A DNA stretch of 64,000 nucleotides, taken from positions 1,230,001 to 1,294,000 of the forward strand of contig NZ_CP071869.1 in assembly GCF_017569185.1 (NCBI RefSeq). The letters run 5' to 3'. The notes below the pieces were generated by a model. The model saw only the letters and a list, made by a program, of their open reading frames with translations. It did no database searches and was not told the DNA's origin. Within the stretch, counting starts at the first letter, position 1; every line of letters begins with the position of its first letter. Below are positions 8,457 to 18,165 of this stretch, piece after piece. The position numbers and the translations under genes were made by a program. The stretch is from Polaribacter cellanae (GTDB lineage Bacteria; Bacteroidota; Bacteroidia; Flavobacteriales; Flavobacteriaceae).

Positions 8457-10394
8457 ATGCAAAATCAAAGTAGAATTGTAATAGAAAACATAGCTCCTCA
8501 ATTAAACTGTGGAGCTGTTTTTATAAAACGTGTTGTAAACGAAATTGTAACTGTAACTGCAAATGTTTTGGTAGATGGACATGATGTTATCCAAGCAAGT
8601 TTATTATACAAACATAAAAGCGAAAAAACCTGGAAAGAAACAAGAATGCATTCAACAAATAACGACGAATATACTGCAAGTTTTCAAGTAACAAAACAAG
8701 GTTTTTACGAATATAAATTAGAAGGTTGGGTAGATTATCCTTTGAACTGGCAATATGGAATTGACAGAAAAATAGATGATTATCAACATGTAAAATCAGA
8801 ACTTTTAGAAGGAGCAGAATTACTAAAACCAATCGTTAAAAAAGCAACAGCAGAAGAAAAAAAATATTTAAATTCTTTAATTGCCATTTTTAAAGATGAA
8901 GCAAAATATGCAGAAGCCATAAAAGAAGCAGTTTCTAATCAACTAAAAGAAATTCTAACAAAATATCCTATTAAATTATTAGTACAAGAAAGCAAATCTT
9001 TATCTGTTTATGTAGATAGATTAAAAGCGCGTTTTAGTACTTGGTACGAATTTTTCCCAAGATCAGCATCTAAAACTCAAGGCAAACATGGTACTTTTAA
9101 AGATTGCCACAGATTGTTACCTAGAATCGCACAAATGGGGTTTGACACCTTGTACTTCCCTCCTATTCATCCAATTGGAGCAATAAACAGAAAAGGAAAA
9201 AATAATACTACAGAAGCAGAAAAAAATGACGTGGGTTCTACTTGGGGAATTGGTTCTAAATATGGAGGACATAAAGATATTCATCCAGAATTGGGTTCTT
9301 TAGAAGATTTTAAAGAATTAGTAAAAGAAGCAAAAAAACAAGGAATTGAGGTTGCCATGGATTATGCTTTACAAGCAGCTCCAGACCATCCTTGGGTAAA
9401 AGAACACCCAGATTGGTTTAAATGGAGACCCGATGGAACTGTACAATATGCAGAAAATCCGCCAAAAAAATACCAAGACATTTTACCAATCTACTGGGAA
9501 ACTGCAGATTACAAAAATCTTTGGCAAGAATGTTTAGACACTTTATTTTACTGGATAAACTGTGGAATTAATGTATTTAGAGTAGACAATCCACACACAA
9601 AACCTTACTATTTTTGGGGCTGGATTATTACAGAAGTAAAGAAAAAACACCCAGATGTATTATTTTTAGCAGAAGCATTTACGCGCCCGAAAATAATGCA
9701 ACAATTAGCAAAACAAGGCTACACACAATCTTATACTTATTTTACCTGGCGAGAATCGAAACACGAGATTATCGAGTATATGAATGAATTGACAAAGACA
9801 GATCAAAAAGAATATATGCGTCCGAATTTCTGGCCAAATACACCAGATATAAATCCGTTTCATTTGCAAAACGCACCAGAAGCAAAATTCCTTTTACGAT
9901 ATGCTTTGGCAGGAACTTTAAGTTCTAATATTGGAATTTACGGACCCGTTTTCGAACAAATGCTTAGTGAGCCAATTGTTGGAAAAGAAGAATATTATAT
10001 GTCAGAAAAGTTTCAACTTTGCCATTATAACTGGAACAAACAAAATAGATTAACAGAAATTATTTCGTCAATCAATTCTATCAGAAAAAATAACGAATCT
10101 TTTCAGCAAACAAATAATATACAATTTTGTGAAACAGGAAACGATAATTTAATCGCTTTCTATAAATGGAATCAAGACAAAACCAACGAAACTTTAACGG
10201 TTATTAGTTTAGATGCCTATCATACACAATCTGGTTCTGTTCAAGTACCTCTGCAACAATTAAATGTACATCAAGGGCAAAAAATAGAAGTACACGATTT
10301 AATTACAAACAACTCTTACAATTGGTATAACGAGTGGAATTATGTGGAACTAAATCCATATATACCCTTTCATATATTTAAAATTAACAAATAA
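8457..10394 (+). CDS. glgE: Alpha-1,4-glucan:maltose-1-phosphate maltosyltransferase
   Basis: GH13_3 enzyme that adds maltosyl units from alpha-maltose-1-phosphate to glucan. 645 residues: an N-terminal helical/beta domain, then the catalytic barrel from about 205 (STWYEFFPRSAS). The nucleophile Asp377 is in VFRVDNPHTKP and the acid/base Glu406 in LAEAFTRP. The 29-residue spacing equals that in Streptomyces GlgE (D394/E423), and FRVDNPHTKP is family-specific, so it is not an ordinary amylase. There is no TreS or Pep2 maltokinase in the window, so maltose-1-phosphate would have to come from the upstream GT4 synthase. Confidence 0.95.
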   Translation: MQNQSRIVIENIAPQLNCGAVFIKRVVNEIVTVTANVLVDGHDVIQASLLYKHKSEKTWKETRMHSTNNDEYTASFQVTKQGFYEYKLEGWVDYPLNWQYGIDRKIDDYQHVKSELLEGAELLKPIVKKATAEEKKYLNSLIAIFKDEAKYAEAIKEAVSNQLKEILTKYPIKLLVQESKSLSVYVDRLKARFSTWYEFFPRSASKTQGKHGTFKDCHRLLPRIAQMGFDTLYFPPIHPIGAINRKGKNNTTEAEKNDVGSTWGIGSKYGGHKDIHPELGSLEDFKELVKEAKKQGIEVAMDYALQAAPDHPWVKEHPDWFKWRPDGTVQYAENPPKKYQDILPIYWETADYKNLWQECLDTLFYWINCGINVFRVDNPHTKPYYFWGWIITEVKKKHPDVLFLAEAFTRPKIMQQLAKQGYTQSYTYFTWRESKHEIIEYMNELTKTDQKEYMRPNFWPNTPDINPFHLQNAPEAKFLLRYALAGTLSSNIGIYGPVFEQMLSEPIVGKEEYYMSEKFQLCHYNWNKQNRLTEIISSINSIRKNNESFQQTNNIQFCETGNDNLIAFYKWNQDKTNETLTVISLDAYHTQSGSVQVPLQQLNVHQGQKIEVHDLITNNSYNWYNEWNYVELNPYIPFHIFKINK

Positions 10395-10397
10395 ATT

Positions 10398-12305
10398 ATG
10401 ACACAAACAAAAGTACACAGTCTTTTTACAGATTTTGACATTGATTTATTTAAAGCAGGAAAACATTATCGTTTATACGAAAAATTCGGTGCACACATTA
10501 TTACTGTAGATGGTGTAAAAGGAACGTATTTTGCAGTTTGGGCACCAAGTGCAAAAGCCGTTTCTGTAATTGGAGACTTTAACTTTTGGCAAGAAAACGA
10601 ACATCATTTAAATGTACGTTGGGATGGAAGTGGAATCTGGGAAGGTTTTATTCCTAATGTTGGCAAAGGAGCAATTTACAAATACAAAATTCGCAATTCT
10701 AGTAACAATGTAATTACCGAAAAAGCAGATCCATTTGCCAGAAGATGTGAGCATCCACCAAAAACAGCCTCTGTAGTTTGGGAAGATAATTATGCTTGGA
10801 AAGACAAAAAATGGATGAAAAACAGAAAGAAAAATAACGCATTAGATGCGCCTTACTCTGTCTATGAAGTTCATTTAGGTTCTTGGAAAAAGCAAGTTGA
10901 AGAAAATCGTTTTTTAAGTTATACTGAATTGGCAGACGAATTGGTAAACTATGTAAAAGACATGAATTTTACCCACGTAGAATTTATGCCAATTATGGAA
11001 TATCCTTACGACCCAAGTTGGGGGTATCAATTAACAGGATATTTTGCTCCAACATCGCGTTTTGGTTTTCCAGATGAATTTAAATTTCTGGTCGATAAAT
11101 TTCACGAAAACGGAATTGGTGTTCTATTAGATTGGGTTCCTTCTCATTTCCCTTCAGATGACCATGGTTTAGGATTTTTCGATGGTTCTCATTTATACGA
11201 ACATCCAGATAGAAGAAAAGGATATCACCAAGATTGGAAAAGTTTAATTTTTAATTACGGAAGAAACGAAGTAAAAGCATTTTTAATTAGTAACGCCATT
11301 TTTTGGTTAGACCAATATCATGCAGATGGTTTACGAGTAGACGCAGTTGCATCTATGTTATTTTTAGATTATTCTAGAAAAGATGGCGAGTGGGAACCAA
11401 ATATGTATGGTGGAAACGAATATTTAGAAGCTGTAGATTTTATAAAAGAAATGAATATAGCTGTTTATGAAACTTTCCCTGATGTGCAAACAATCGCAGA
11501 AGAATCTACTTCTTTCCCAAAAGTTTCTCGACCAATTTACGATGGTGGTTTAGGTTTTGGAATGAAATGGATGATGGGTTGGATGCACGATACTTTAGAG
11601 TATTTTGCCAAAGAACCTTTGTATAGAAAACATCATCAAAACGATGTAACCTTCAGTTTAAATTACGCATTTACAGAAAACTTTATGTTACCACTTTCGC
11701 ACGACGAAGTTGTGTATGGAAAGAAATCTATCGTTTCTAAAATGCCTGGAGATGAGTGGCAACGTTTCGCAAATTTAAGATTAATGTACAGTTATATGTT
11801 TACACATCCTGGAACAAAATTATTGTTTCAAGGTGGCGAATTTGGGCAAACTTCCGAATGGAATTTCGAAGGAAGTTTAGATTGGCATTTATTGCAATAC
11901 GATGTACATAAAGGAGCACAAACTTTGGTAAAAGAATTAAATAAATTCTACAAAAAAGAAAAAGCATTGCATCAAAAACAGTTTTCTCACGAAGGTTTCG
12001 AGTGGATAGATTATAGAGATCATCAAAATTCGGTGTTATCTTATATGAGAAAAGGAAAAAATGAAAAAGACAATGTAATTATTGTGCTGAATATGACTCC
12101 AATTCCTAGAGAAAAATACAGAATTGGTTTACCGAAAGCAGGTGAATTAAAAGAGGTTTTTAATAGTGATGATAAAAAGTTTCATGGAACAAACTTGTAT
12201 AAAAATAAAATTTCTGTATCTGAAAAAAAGAAGTGGAATAATAGAGAAAACTCTATTGAACTAAACTTACCACCTTTGGCAATGATTGCTTTTAAATACC
12301 AATAA
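10398..12305 (+). CDS. glgB: 1,4-alpha-glucan branching enzyme
   Basis: Introduces alpha-1,6 branches into linear glucan. 635 residues: CBM48-like N-domain (TYFAVWAPSAKAVSVIGDFN), GH13 barrel, and C-terminal beta domain. Catalytic Asp315 is in DGLRVDAVASML, Glu368 in IAEEST, and the transition-state Asp in LSHDEVVYGK. It starts 3 bases after glgE, is last in the synthase-glgC-glgE-glgB operon, and is followed by a strong hairpin terminator. Confidence 0.97.
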   Translation: MTQTKVHSLFTDFDIDLFKAGKHYRLYEKFGAHIITVDGVKGTYFAVWAPSAKAVSVIGDFNFWQENEHHLNVRWDGSGIWEGFIPNVGKGAIYKYKIRNSSNNVITEKADPFARRCEHPPKTASVVWEDNYAWKDKKWMKNRKKNNALDAPYSVYEVHLGSWKKQVEENRFLSYTELADELVNYVKDMNFTHVEFMPIMEYPYDPSWGYQLTGYFAPTSRFGFPDEFKFLVDKFHENGIGVLLDWVPSHFPSDDHGLGFFDGSHLYEHPDRRKGYHQDWKSLIFNYGRNEVKAFLISNAIFWLDQYHADGLRVDAVASMLFLDYSRKDGEWEPNMYGGNEYLEAVDFIKEMNIAVYETFPDVQTIAEESTSFPKVSRPIYDGGLGFGMKWMMGWMHDTLEYFAKEPLYRKHHQNDVTFSLNYAFTENFMLPLSHDEVVYGKKSIVSKMPGDEWQRFANLRLMYSYMFTHPGTKLLFQGGEFGQTSEWNFEGSLDWHLLQYDVHKGAQTLVKELNKFYKKEKALHQKQFSHEGFEWIDYRDHQNSVLSYMRKGKNEKDNVIIVLNMTPIPREKYRIGLPKAGELKEVFNSDDKKFHGTNLYKNKISVSEKKKWNNRENSIELNLPPLAMIAFKYQ

Positions 12306-12316
12306 GAAAACCAATT

Positions 12317-12370
12317 AAATAGCTGTTTATTTTTACTATAGTATTGGTAAAAATAAACAGCTATTTTTTA
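12317..12370 (+). terminator. Terminator after glgB
   Basis: A 20-bp perfect stem (12317-12336 with 12347-12366) around a 10-base loop, followed by T residues. It ends the glycogen operon before the GH31 gene. The flanking A/T runs make it potentially bidirectional. Confidence 0.9.
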
Positions 12371-12570
12371 ATTCTTCAAAATATATACCCGCTATTTTTA
12401 TAGGATTCTGAATAATATAAACGCTTCAATTTTATTCTTATTTTTATAGTATTTTAGCATTTTATTTATCATAAATAAACTAAAACGTTATCGTAAAAAA
12501 AGAACTTTCCAGATAATTCTATTCTAAACTTTTACGACTTTTACACGATTAAAAAAACAAGCAAATATAT

Positions 12571-14976
12571 ATGATTGTTAATACTGAATTAGAACAAAAA
12601 GGAAATCTTTTTCCTTCAGAAATAATAAAATACAAAAAAGACGTAGATACACTTTATTTTACGACTAATAACAATGTAGTTCTTCAATTAACTGTTATTA
12701 GAGACAGTGTTATTCGTTTTCGTTATTCCACTACTGGAAAATTCGACAACGACTTTTCTTACGGAGTTACAATTCATGCAAGTAGAGGATATAGCTTTTT
12801 AAAAGTTACAGAAAACGAGACACACTACGTAATTACAACTGCAAAATTAGTTTGTAAAGTAAAAAAGCAAAGTTTACAAGTTAGTTTATACGATGCTATA
12901 GACATGAAACTAATTAACGAAGACGAAATTGGTTTTCATTGGGAAGAAAGTTACGAATATGGTGGAGACATCGTAAAAATGAGTAAAACTTGCCAAAAAG
13001 CAGAAAGTTTTTATGGTTTAGGAGACAAGCCTGTAGATGTAAATATGAAAGGGAAACGTTTCGAAAACTGGGCAACAGATTCTTACGCTTTTGGTAAAAA
13101 TACAGATCCTATTTACAAGGCAATTCCTTTTTACACAGCTATCCAAGATAACAAAGCGTATGGAATTTTCTTCGACAATACGTTTAAATCTCATTTCGAT
13201 TTCGCGCACGAGAGAAGAAATGTAACTAGTTTTTGGGCACAAGGTGGAGAGATGAATTATTATTTTATTTACGGTCCAGATATGAACGACGTAGTTAGAA
13301 ATTACACAGATTTAACTGGAAAACCGCATGCTTTACCTCCATTATGGGCTTTAGGATTCCACCAATGTAAATGGAGTTACTATCCAGAAAGTAATGTTAA
13401 AGAAGTTACTAAAACGTTTAGAGATTTAAAAATACCTTGTGATGCTATTTATTTAGACATCGATTATATGGATGGTTTCCGTTGTTTTACTTGGGATAAA
13501 AATCATTTTCCTAACCCCAAAAAAATGGTAAAAGAATTAGAAAACGATGGTTTTAAAACGGTGGTTATTATAGATCCAGGAATTAAAATTGATTTGGAAT
13601 ATGATGTTTTTAAAGAAGCATTAGACAAAGATTATTTCTGTAAACGTGCAGATGGACCTTACATGAAAGGTAAAGTTTGGCCTGGAGAATGTTATTTCCC
13701 AGATTACACAAGACCAGAAGTAAGAGATTGGTGGGCAGGTTTGTTTAAAGAATTAATTGAAGATATTGGTGTAAAAGGTGTTTGGAACGATATGAACGAA
13801 CCTGCAGTTATGGACGTTCCTAACAAATCATTTCCAAACGATGTTCGTCATGACTATGATGGAAACCCTTGTTCTCATAGAAAAGCACACAATATTTACG
13901 GAACACAAATGGCACGTGCAACCTACCATGGTTTAAAGAAATATGCGTATCCAAAAAGACCTTTTGTAATTACAAGATCTGCTTATGCTGGTGCCCAAAG
14001 ATATACATCTACTTGGTTTGGAGACAATGTGGCAACTTGGGAACATTTAGCTGTAGCAAACAACCAAGCACAAAGAATGGCAATGTCTGGTTTTTCTTTT
14101 GCAGGAAGCGATATTGGTGGATTTGCAGAACAACCTCAAGGAGAATTATTTGCAAGATGGATTCAGTTAGGAATCTTCCATACTTTCTGTAGAGTACACT
14201 CTTCTGGAGATCATGGAGATCAAGAACCTTGGGTTTTTGGTGATGAAATTACAGATATTGTAAGAAAATTCGTAGAAATTAGATATCAACTTTTACCCTA
14301 TTTATATACTTCTTTCTGGAAATATTTAAATGACGGAACACCAATGCTAAAATCTTTAGTGCTATATGACCAAAAAGATCATCAAACACATTACAGAAGT
14401 GATGAGTTTGTTTTTGGAGAACAAATTTTAGCCTGCCCAATTATAGAGCCAAATGCCAAAGGAAGAAGAATGTACATTCCAAGAGGTAAATGGTATAATT
14501 TCTGGACCAACGAAGTTGTAGAAGGTGGAAAAGAAATGTGGGTTGATGCAGATATCGATAGCATGCCAATCTTTGTAAAAGAAGGTGCAGTTATCCCAAA
14601 ATATCCTGTACAACAATATGTAGGAGAAAAAGATTTCGACGAAATTACTTTAGATGTGTACTATAAAGAAGGCAAAGAATCTTCTAAATTATATGACGAT
14701 GCACATGATGGCTATGATTACAAAAAAGGAAGGTTTAGTTTGCGTACTTTTAAAGTAACAGGAAAAAAAGAAGAGTTTATCTTACAACAACACAAACGTG
14801 GCGATTTTGACGCTAACTACTCTAACTTTAAAATTGTATTCCACAATTTACCGTTCGAAATTACGTCAGTTCAAATCGATAATGTGGAAATTGAATTAGA
14901 CAGAGTAAATTGCTCTGAAACAAAAGCTATCACTATAAATAAAGAGTTTACAGAGCTCCATTTGTTCGGGAAATAA
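12571..14976 (+). CDS. GH31 family alpha-glucosidase
   Basis: 801 residues, no signal peptide, so cytoplasmic. N-terminal beta domain, then the GH31 barrel: nucleophile Asp407 in WNDMNEPAV and acid/base Asp485 in WFGDNVATWEHL, plus ALGFHQCKWSYY typical of the family. C-terminal domains contain YDDAHDGYDYKKGRF. It probably releases glucose from the non-reducing ends of alpha-glucans or maltooligosaccharides and would recycle short chains from the glycogen genes upstream. It has its own 265-base upstream spacer behind a terminator, so it is likely a separate transcription unit. Confidence 0.93.
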   Translation: MIVNTELEQKGNLFPSEIIKYKKDVDTLYFTTNNNVVLQLTVIRDSVIRFRYSTTGKFDNDFSYGVTIHASRGYSFLKVTENETHYVITTAKLVCKVKKQSLQVSLYDAIDMKLINEDEIGFHWEESYEYGGDIVKMSKTCQKAESFYGLGDKPVDVNMKGKRFENWATDSYAFGKNTDPIYKAIPFYTAIQDNKAYGIFFDNTFKSHFDFAHERRNVTSFWAQGGEMNYYFIYGPDMNDVVRNYTDLTGKPHALPPLWALGFHQCKWSYYPESNVKEVTKTFRDLKIPCDAIYLDIDYMDGFRCFTWDKNHFPNPKKMVKELENDGFKTVVIIDPGIKIDLEYDVFKEALDKDYFCKRADGPYMKGKVWPGECYFPDYTRPEVRDWWAGLFKELIEDIGVKGVWNDMNEPAVMDVPNKSFPNDVRHDYDGNPCSHRKAHNIYGTQMARATYHGLKKYAYPKRPFVITRSAYAGAQRYTSTWFGDNVATWEHLAVANNQAQRMAMSGFSFAGSDIGGFAEQPQGELFARWIQLGIFHTFCRVHSSGDHGDQEPWVFGDEITDIVRKFVEIRYQLLPYLYTSFWKYLNDGTPMLKSLVLYDQKDHQTHYRSDEFVFGEQILACPIIEPNAKGRRMYIPRGKWYNFWTNEVVEGGKEMWVDADIDSMPIFVKEGAVIPKYPVQQYVGEKDFDEITLDVYYKEGKESSKLYDDAHDGYDYKKGRFSLRTFKVTGKKEEFILQQHKRGDFDANYSNFKIVFHNLPFEITSVQIDNVEIELDRVNCSETKAITINKEFTELHLFGK

Positions 14977-14984
14977 ATTATTTT

Positions 14985-15027
14985 ATATCCCTGAGCTCAG
15001 GGATATGTATCCCTGAGCTCAGGGATA
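14985..15027. repeat. Two tandem perfect palindromes after the GH31 gene
   Basis: The palindromic core CCCTGAGCTCAGGG occurs at 14989-15002 and 15011-15024, extended by ATAT/ATAT arms in the first copy (14985-15006) and TAT/ATA in the second (15008-15027). A half-copy (GAGTTCAGGGAT) follows near 15051. This lies 9 bases after the GH31 stop. It may be a double terminator-like structure or an operator pair; there is no T run after it. Confidence 0.7.
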
Positions 15028-15161
15028 TAAAAAATATACGGAGTTCAGGGATTGTTTGGTATTAGATTCTACAATATCTTTGTAGTGTTCGTAAGTTCTA
15101 TATTTTCCCCATTTGTATAATTAATTAGTTAACTTAGACTTTCGAAACATTTATTTAAGCA

Positions 15162-15203
15162 AAAAAGCGATTAAAAGTTCCCCTAACTTTAATCGCTTTT
15201 TAT
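15162..15203. terminator. Hairpin terminator downstream of GH31
   Basis: An AAAAAGCGATTAAA arm at 15162-15175 pairs with TTTAATCGCTTTTT at 15188-15201, with T/A runs on both sides, so it could work in either direction. It separates the GH31 gene from the convergent 15300-15479 gene. Confidence 0.75.
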
Positions 15204-15299
15204 CTTCTAATTCGCAGTACTATTTTTTTATAGCATCTTCTTTATAGTGTTTTATTTTTTCAATAGCTTAATTTCTTTTCTTTTTTTTTCAGGGGAACT

Positions 15300-15479
15300 T
15301 TATTCTTTTTCTTGCAACTGTTTCTGCTTTTTTTCTCTTTTTAGCTGTTCTTCCTGTTCCTCTTTGTTCTTTTTGTACGCGTAAGCAAGTATCGCAATTT
15401 CTAAAAGTAGTATCGAAATTTTAATTTTTTTGCTTTTCGTTAAAGCTGCAGAGAAACCTAAAAGTTTTGTTGCTATCAT
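15300..15479 (-). CDS. Small single-pass membrane protein
   Basis: 59 residues if it starts at the internal ATG 15479 (MIATKLLGFSAALTKSKKIK). The earlier ATG at 15500 would add seven mostly basic residues. One hydrophobic segment (ISILLLEIAILAYAY) is followed by a Lys/Glu/Gln-rich tail. There is no recognised family. The tail has low complexity, so this could be a chance frame, but the basic-TM-charged layout is coherent. Confidence 0.4.
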   Translation of the reverse strand: MIATKLLGFSAALTKSKKIKISILLLEIAILAYAYKKNKEEQEEQLKREKKQKQLQEKE

Positions 15480-15560
15480 TTTTTTTCTTTTACATTTCAA
15501 AGATATATTAGAACTAAAAGACTCATTAATTCATATACTACAAAAAGTAACGCAAATAAA

Positions 15561-15584
15561 AAACCTCAGAAAATTCTGAGGTTT
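15561..15584 (-). terminator. Terminator after prfA
   Basis: An 11-bp perfect stem (AAACCTCAGAA with TTCTGAGGTTT) around a 2-base loop. On the minus strand it is followed by a T-rich stretch. It lies 27 bases past the prfA stop. Confidence 0.8.
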
Positions 15585-15610
15585 ATAATTATTTTAAAAG
15601 TGAAAATCGC

Positions 15611-16687
15611 TTAAATTCCGTCTCCTAATTCTTTTAATTTCTCGGTGTTTTCTGCCAACATTAATTCATCAATAATTTTTTGAATATCTCCATTCATAAT
15701 ATTTGGCAAATCATATAAAGACAAACCAATTCTATGGTCTGTAACTCTACCTTGTGCGTAATTATACGTTCTAATCTTCGCACTTCTATCTCCAGAAGAA
15801 ACCATAGAACCACGTTTTAGAGCGTCTTCTGCGTTTTTCTTGGCAAGTTCCATATCATACAAACGAGAACGCAAAACTTTAAATGCTTTCTCTTTGTTTT
15901 TATGTTGCGATTTCTGGTCTTGACATTGTGCCACCAAACCAGTTGGAATGTGCGTTAAACGAACTGCAGAATAAGTTGTATTTACAGACTGACCTCCAGG
16001 ACCTGAAGAGCAGAAAAAATCAATTCTTACATCTTTCGGGTTTATTTCCACATCAAACTCCTCTGCTTCTGGAAACACCATACAAGTTGCTGCAGAAGTA
16101 TGCACACGTCCTTGTGTTTCTGTTTGCGGAACTCTTTGTACACGATGCACACCAGCTTCAAACTTTAAAATTCCATAAACATCGTCTCCAGTTACTTCGA
16201 ACTGAATTTCCTTAAATCCACCATTGGTTCCTTCAGAATAATCTACAGTAGACACTTTCCAACCTTTGTTTTCGCAATATTTAGAATACATTCTAAACAA
16301 ATCTCCAGCAAAAATACTAGCTTCATCTCCACCAGTTCCTGCACGCAATTCTACCACTGCATTTTTAGAATCTTCTGGATCTTTTGGAATTAACAAAAAC
16401 TTAATTTCCTCTTCTAATTGCGGAATTCGAGTATTGGCTTCTTCCAATTGCATCTTTGCCATTTCTGTCATTTCTGCATCAGAACCATCAGCAATTATCT
16501 CCTTCGCCTCTTCTATATTGTCTGTTAATTCTTGGTATTCTTCGCCTTTTTTAACGACATCGCCTAAATCTTTATACTCCTTCATTAATTGCGCATACCG
16601 TTTTTGATCTGTAATTACATCTGGCTGAATAATTAAATCCGAAACCTCATCATAACGCTGCTTAACAATTCTTATTTTTTCTAACAT
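15611..16687 (-). CDS. prfA: Peptide chain release factor 1
   Basis: Recognises UAA and UAG and triggers peptide release. 358 residues, the usual RF1 length. The catalytic GGQ is in [20 protein letters not shown], with the conserved [20 protein letters not shown] upstream and [23 protein letters not shown] downstream. The start is ATG 16687. No hemK/prmC methyltransferase is adjacent, unlike in enterobacteria. Confidence 0.97.
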   Translation of the reverse strand: MLEKIRIVKQRYDEVSDLIIQPDVITDQKRYAQLMKEYKDLGDVVKKGEEYQELTDNIEEAKEIIADGSDAEMTEMAKMQLEEANTRIPQLEEEIKFLLIPKDPEDSKNAVVELRAGTGGDEASIFAGDLFRMYSKYCENKGWKVSTVDYSEGTNGGFKEIQFEVTGDDVYGILKFEAGVHRVQRVPQTETQGRVHTSAATCMVFPEAEEFDVEINPKDVRIDFFCSSGPGGQSVNTTYSAVRLTHIPTGLVAQCQDQKSQHKNKEKAFKVLRSRLYDMELAKKNAEDALKRGSMVSSGDRSAKIRTYNYAQGRVTDHRIGLSLYDLPNIMNGDIQKIIDELMLAENTEKLKELGDGI

Positions 16688-16753
16688 TTGCTACTCTTTT
16701 CTTGGAATGCGAATTTACAAATTTTATCGGAAAGTTAAATGTTTCGTTTTGAG

Positions 16754-16761
16754 TATATTTG
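16754..16761 (+). promoter_or_regulatory. -7 box for the 16783 lipoprotein gene
   Basis: A perfect TATATTTG (TAnnTTTG) ends 21 bases before the ATG. No clear TTG is present at the -33 position, so this is a partial match. Confidence 0.45.
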
Positions 16762-16782
16762 AAGAATTCAAACTTATTTATT

Positions 16783-17217
16783 ATGAAATATTTCCTATTC
16801 ATATGCTCAATTTTATTGATAATTTCCTGCAAAACTGAAAAAGAAAAAACAAAAAAGCCTTCTTTCTTAATCGGAAAATGGATTCGTTTAAATGATAAAA
16901 AGGGTAACAAAACTTACGAAAATTGGAATACTAATTTTACTGGTTTAGGCTACACTTTAAAAGGAAAGGATACCACTTTTAAAGAAATATTAAGTATTGT
17001 TTCTATAAATAACACTTTAAATTTAAAAGTTGCTGGCGTAAATGAAACCCCTACCCTATTTATATTTACCTCTCAAACTGATTCTTCTTTTACTGCTGAA
17101 AATCCGAAAAATAAATTCCCAAAAAAGATAAAATACTATTTAGAAAACGAACAATTGAAAGCTGTGGTTTCTAATGACGATTTTAGTATTAATTTTGTTT
17201 TTGAGAGTGTAAAATAA
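16783..17217 (+). CDS. Small lipoprotein of unknown function
   Basis: 144 residues from ATG 16783. A TTG eight codons upstream is less likely because the ATG gives a clean lipoprotein signal: MKYFLFICSILLIISC with the lipidated Cys at 16. The mature part is Lys-rich and contains GKWIRLNDKKGNKTYENW, suggesting a small lipocalin-like beta-barrel fold. It is transcribed divergently from prfA, with no operon partner. Confidence 0.75.
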   Translation: MKYFLFICSILLIISCKTEKEKTKKPSFLIGKWIRLNDKKGNKTYENWNTNFTGLGYTLKGKDTTFKEILSIVSINNTLNLKVAGVNETPTLFIFTSQTDSSFTAENPKNKFPKKIKYYLENEQLKAVVSNDDFSINFVFESVK

Positions 17218-17371
17218 TTTAATTTGTTTCTAAACCTAAAAAAAAAACATAACTTCGCTAATGCCAAATATAAGTCGTTAAAACGGACTTCATAATCGTG
17301 CTATTAGTCACAAGGCGAAAAAAACATTCTGTTTAAACTTAACATCTCGCCAATATTCGTGACTTTATACT

Positions 17372-17836
17372 ATGAAAAAAATGCGAATATATTTAGATAC
17401 TTCAGTTTTTGGCGGATATTTTGATAAGGAATTTGAAGAATGGACTAAACCACTATTTGAAAGAATAAATGATGGCGAATTTACTGTTCTTTTATCAACT
17501 ATGTTGGACGAAGAATTGGAATTCGCACCAAAAAGAATAAAAGAACTAATCTAAAAACTTGATGATGGCTATACCGAGTTTTTAAAAGATAAAAAAGAGG
17601 CAATAGAATTGGCGACTGAATATATTAATGAAAAAGTTGTGGGAGAAACAAGTTATGCCGATTGTTTGCATATTGCGATAGCTACTATTTATCAAGCTGA
17701 TTTACTTGTTAGCTGGAATTTTAAACACATTGTAAACGTAGAGCGAATACGAGGTTACAATTCGATAAACATCAGAAATGGATATAAACAATTGGATATT
17801 CGCTCGCCAAGAGAATTAATGAATTATGGGAACTAA
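17372..17836 (+). pseudogene. PIN-domain (VapC-like) toxin interrupted by a stop codon
   Basis: Reading through one in-frame TAA (17552-17554), a 154-residue PIN-domain ribonuclease is seen. YLDTSVFGGYFD supplies the first acidic residue, YADCLHIAIATI and DLLVSWNFKHIV the later conserved ones. The frame is otherwise intact on both sides, so the disruption is a single nonsense codon: recent inactivation, an assembly error or, less likely, readthrough. The 48-residue partner gene overlaps its end. The module lies between a lipoprotein gene and purM. Confidence 0.8.
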
Positions 17837-17972
17837 AACAAAAAAAGATTTTGACGCTGTAAAATTTGCGAGAGAGCAAAAAGACAGATTGAGTGCAATT
17901 TTTGCAAAAATGACCAAAGAGGAAATTTTAGAATATTTAAAGAAGAAAAGTTTGGAAAGAGGACGCATATAA
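17826..17972 (+). CDS. Small protein coupled to PIN toxin, probable antitoxin
   Basis: 48 residues (MGTKTKKDFDAVKFAREQKD, then RLSAIFAKMTKEEILEYLKK and a short basic tail). Its ATG lies inside the last codons of the PIN frame, overlapping by 11 bases in another frame, so translation is probably coupled. Short, helical, Lys/Glu-rich partners of this size accompany PIN genes in many Bacteroidota. The antitoxin role is inferred from position only. Confidence 0.6.
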   Translation: MGTKTKKDFDAVKFAREQKDRLSAIFAKMTKEEILEYLKKKSLERGRI

Positions 17973-18024
17973 AAAATAGTGCAAATCTTCACAAACAGAA
18001 AGGTTTTGGCACTTTTTCGAGATT

Positions 18025-18043
18025 GCCAAATTTTAAATTTGGC
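18025..18043. repeat. Short palindrome downstream of the PIN module
   Basis: GCCAAATTTTAAATTTGGC is a near-perfect palindrome. A second hairpin (GTGCG-TTTTTTC-CGCAC) follows near 18111-18127. These structured sequences may terminate the PIN module and shield purM, which converges from the other side. Confidence 0.4.
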
Positions 18044-18165
18044 TTATTGAGAAAAGAAAAATAATAAGTAAAATTTAAAAATTCGACTTTTTCTTAACCG
18101 AATAGTTCGTGCGTTTTTTCCGCACTACTTTTCATAAATAAACTCGTTAGCGAAAAACAAAAAAA

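Noticed and set aside
17250..18160. PIN module considered as an integron cassette with attC sites
   Set aside because: Flanks contain hairpins and TTCGCTAA/TTAGCGAA, but no clear GTTRRRY/RYYYAAC core pair and no integrase are visible.
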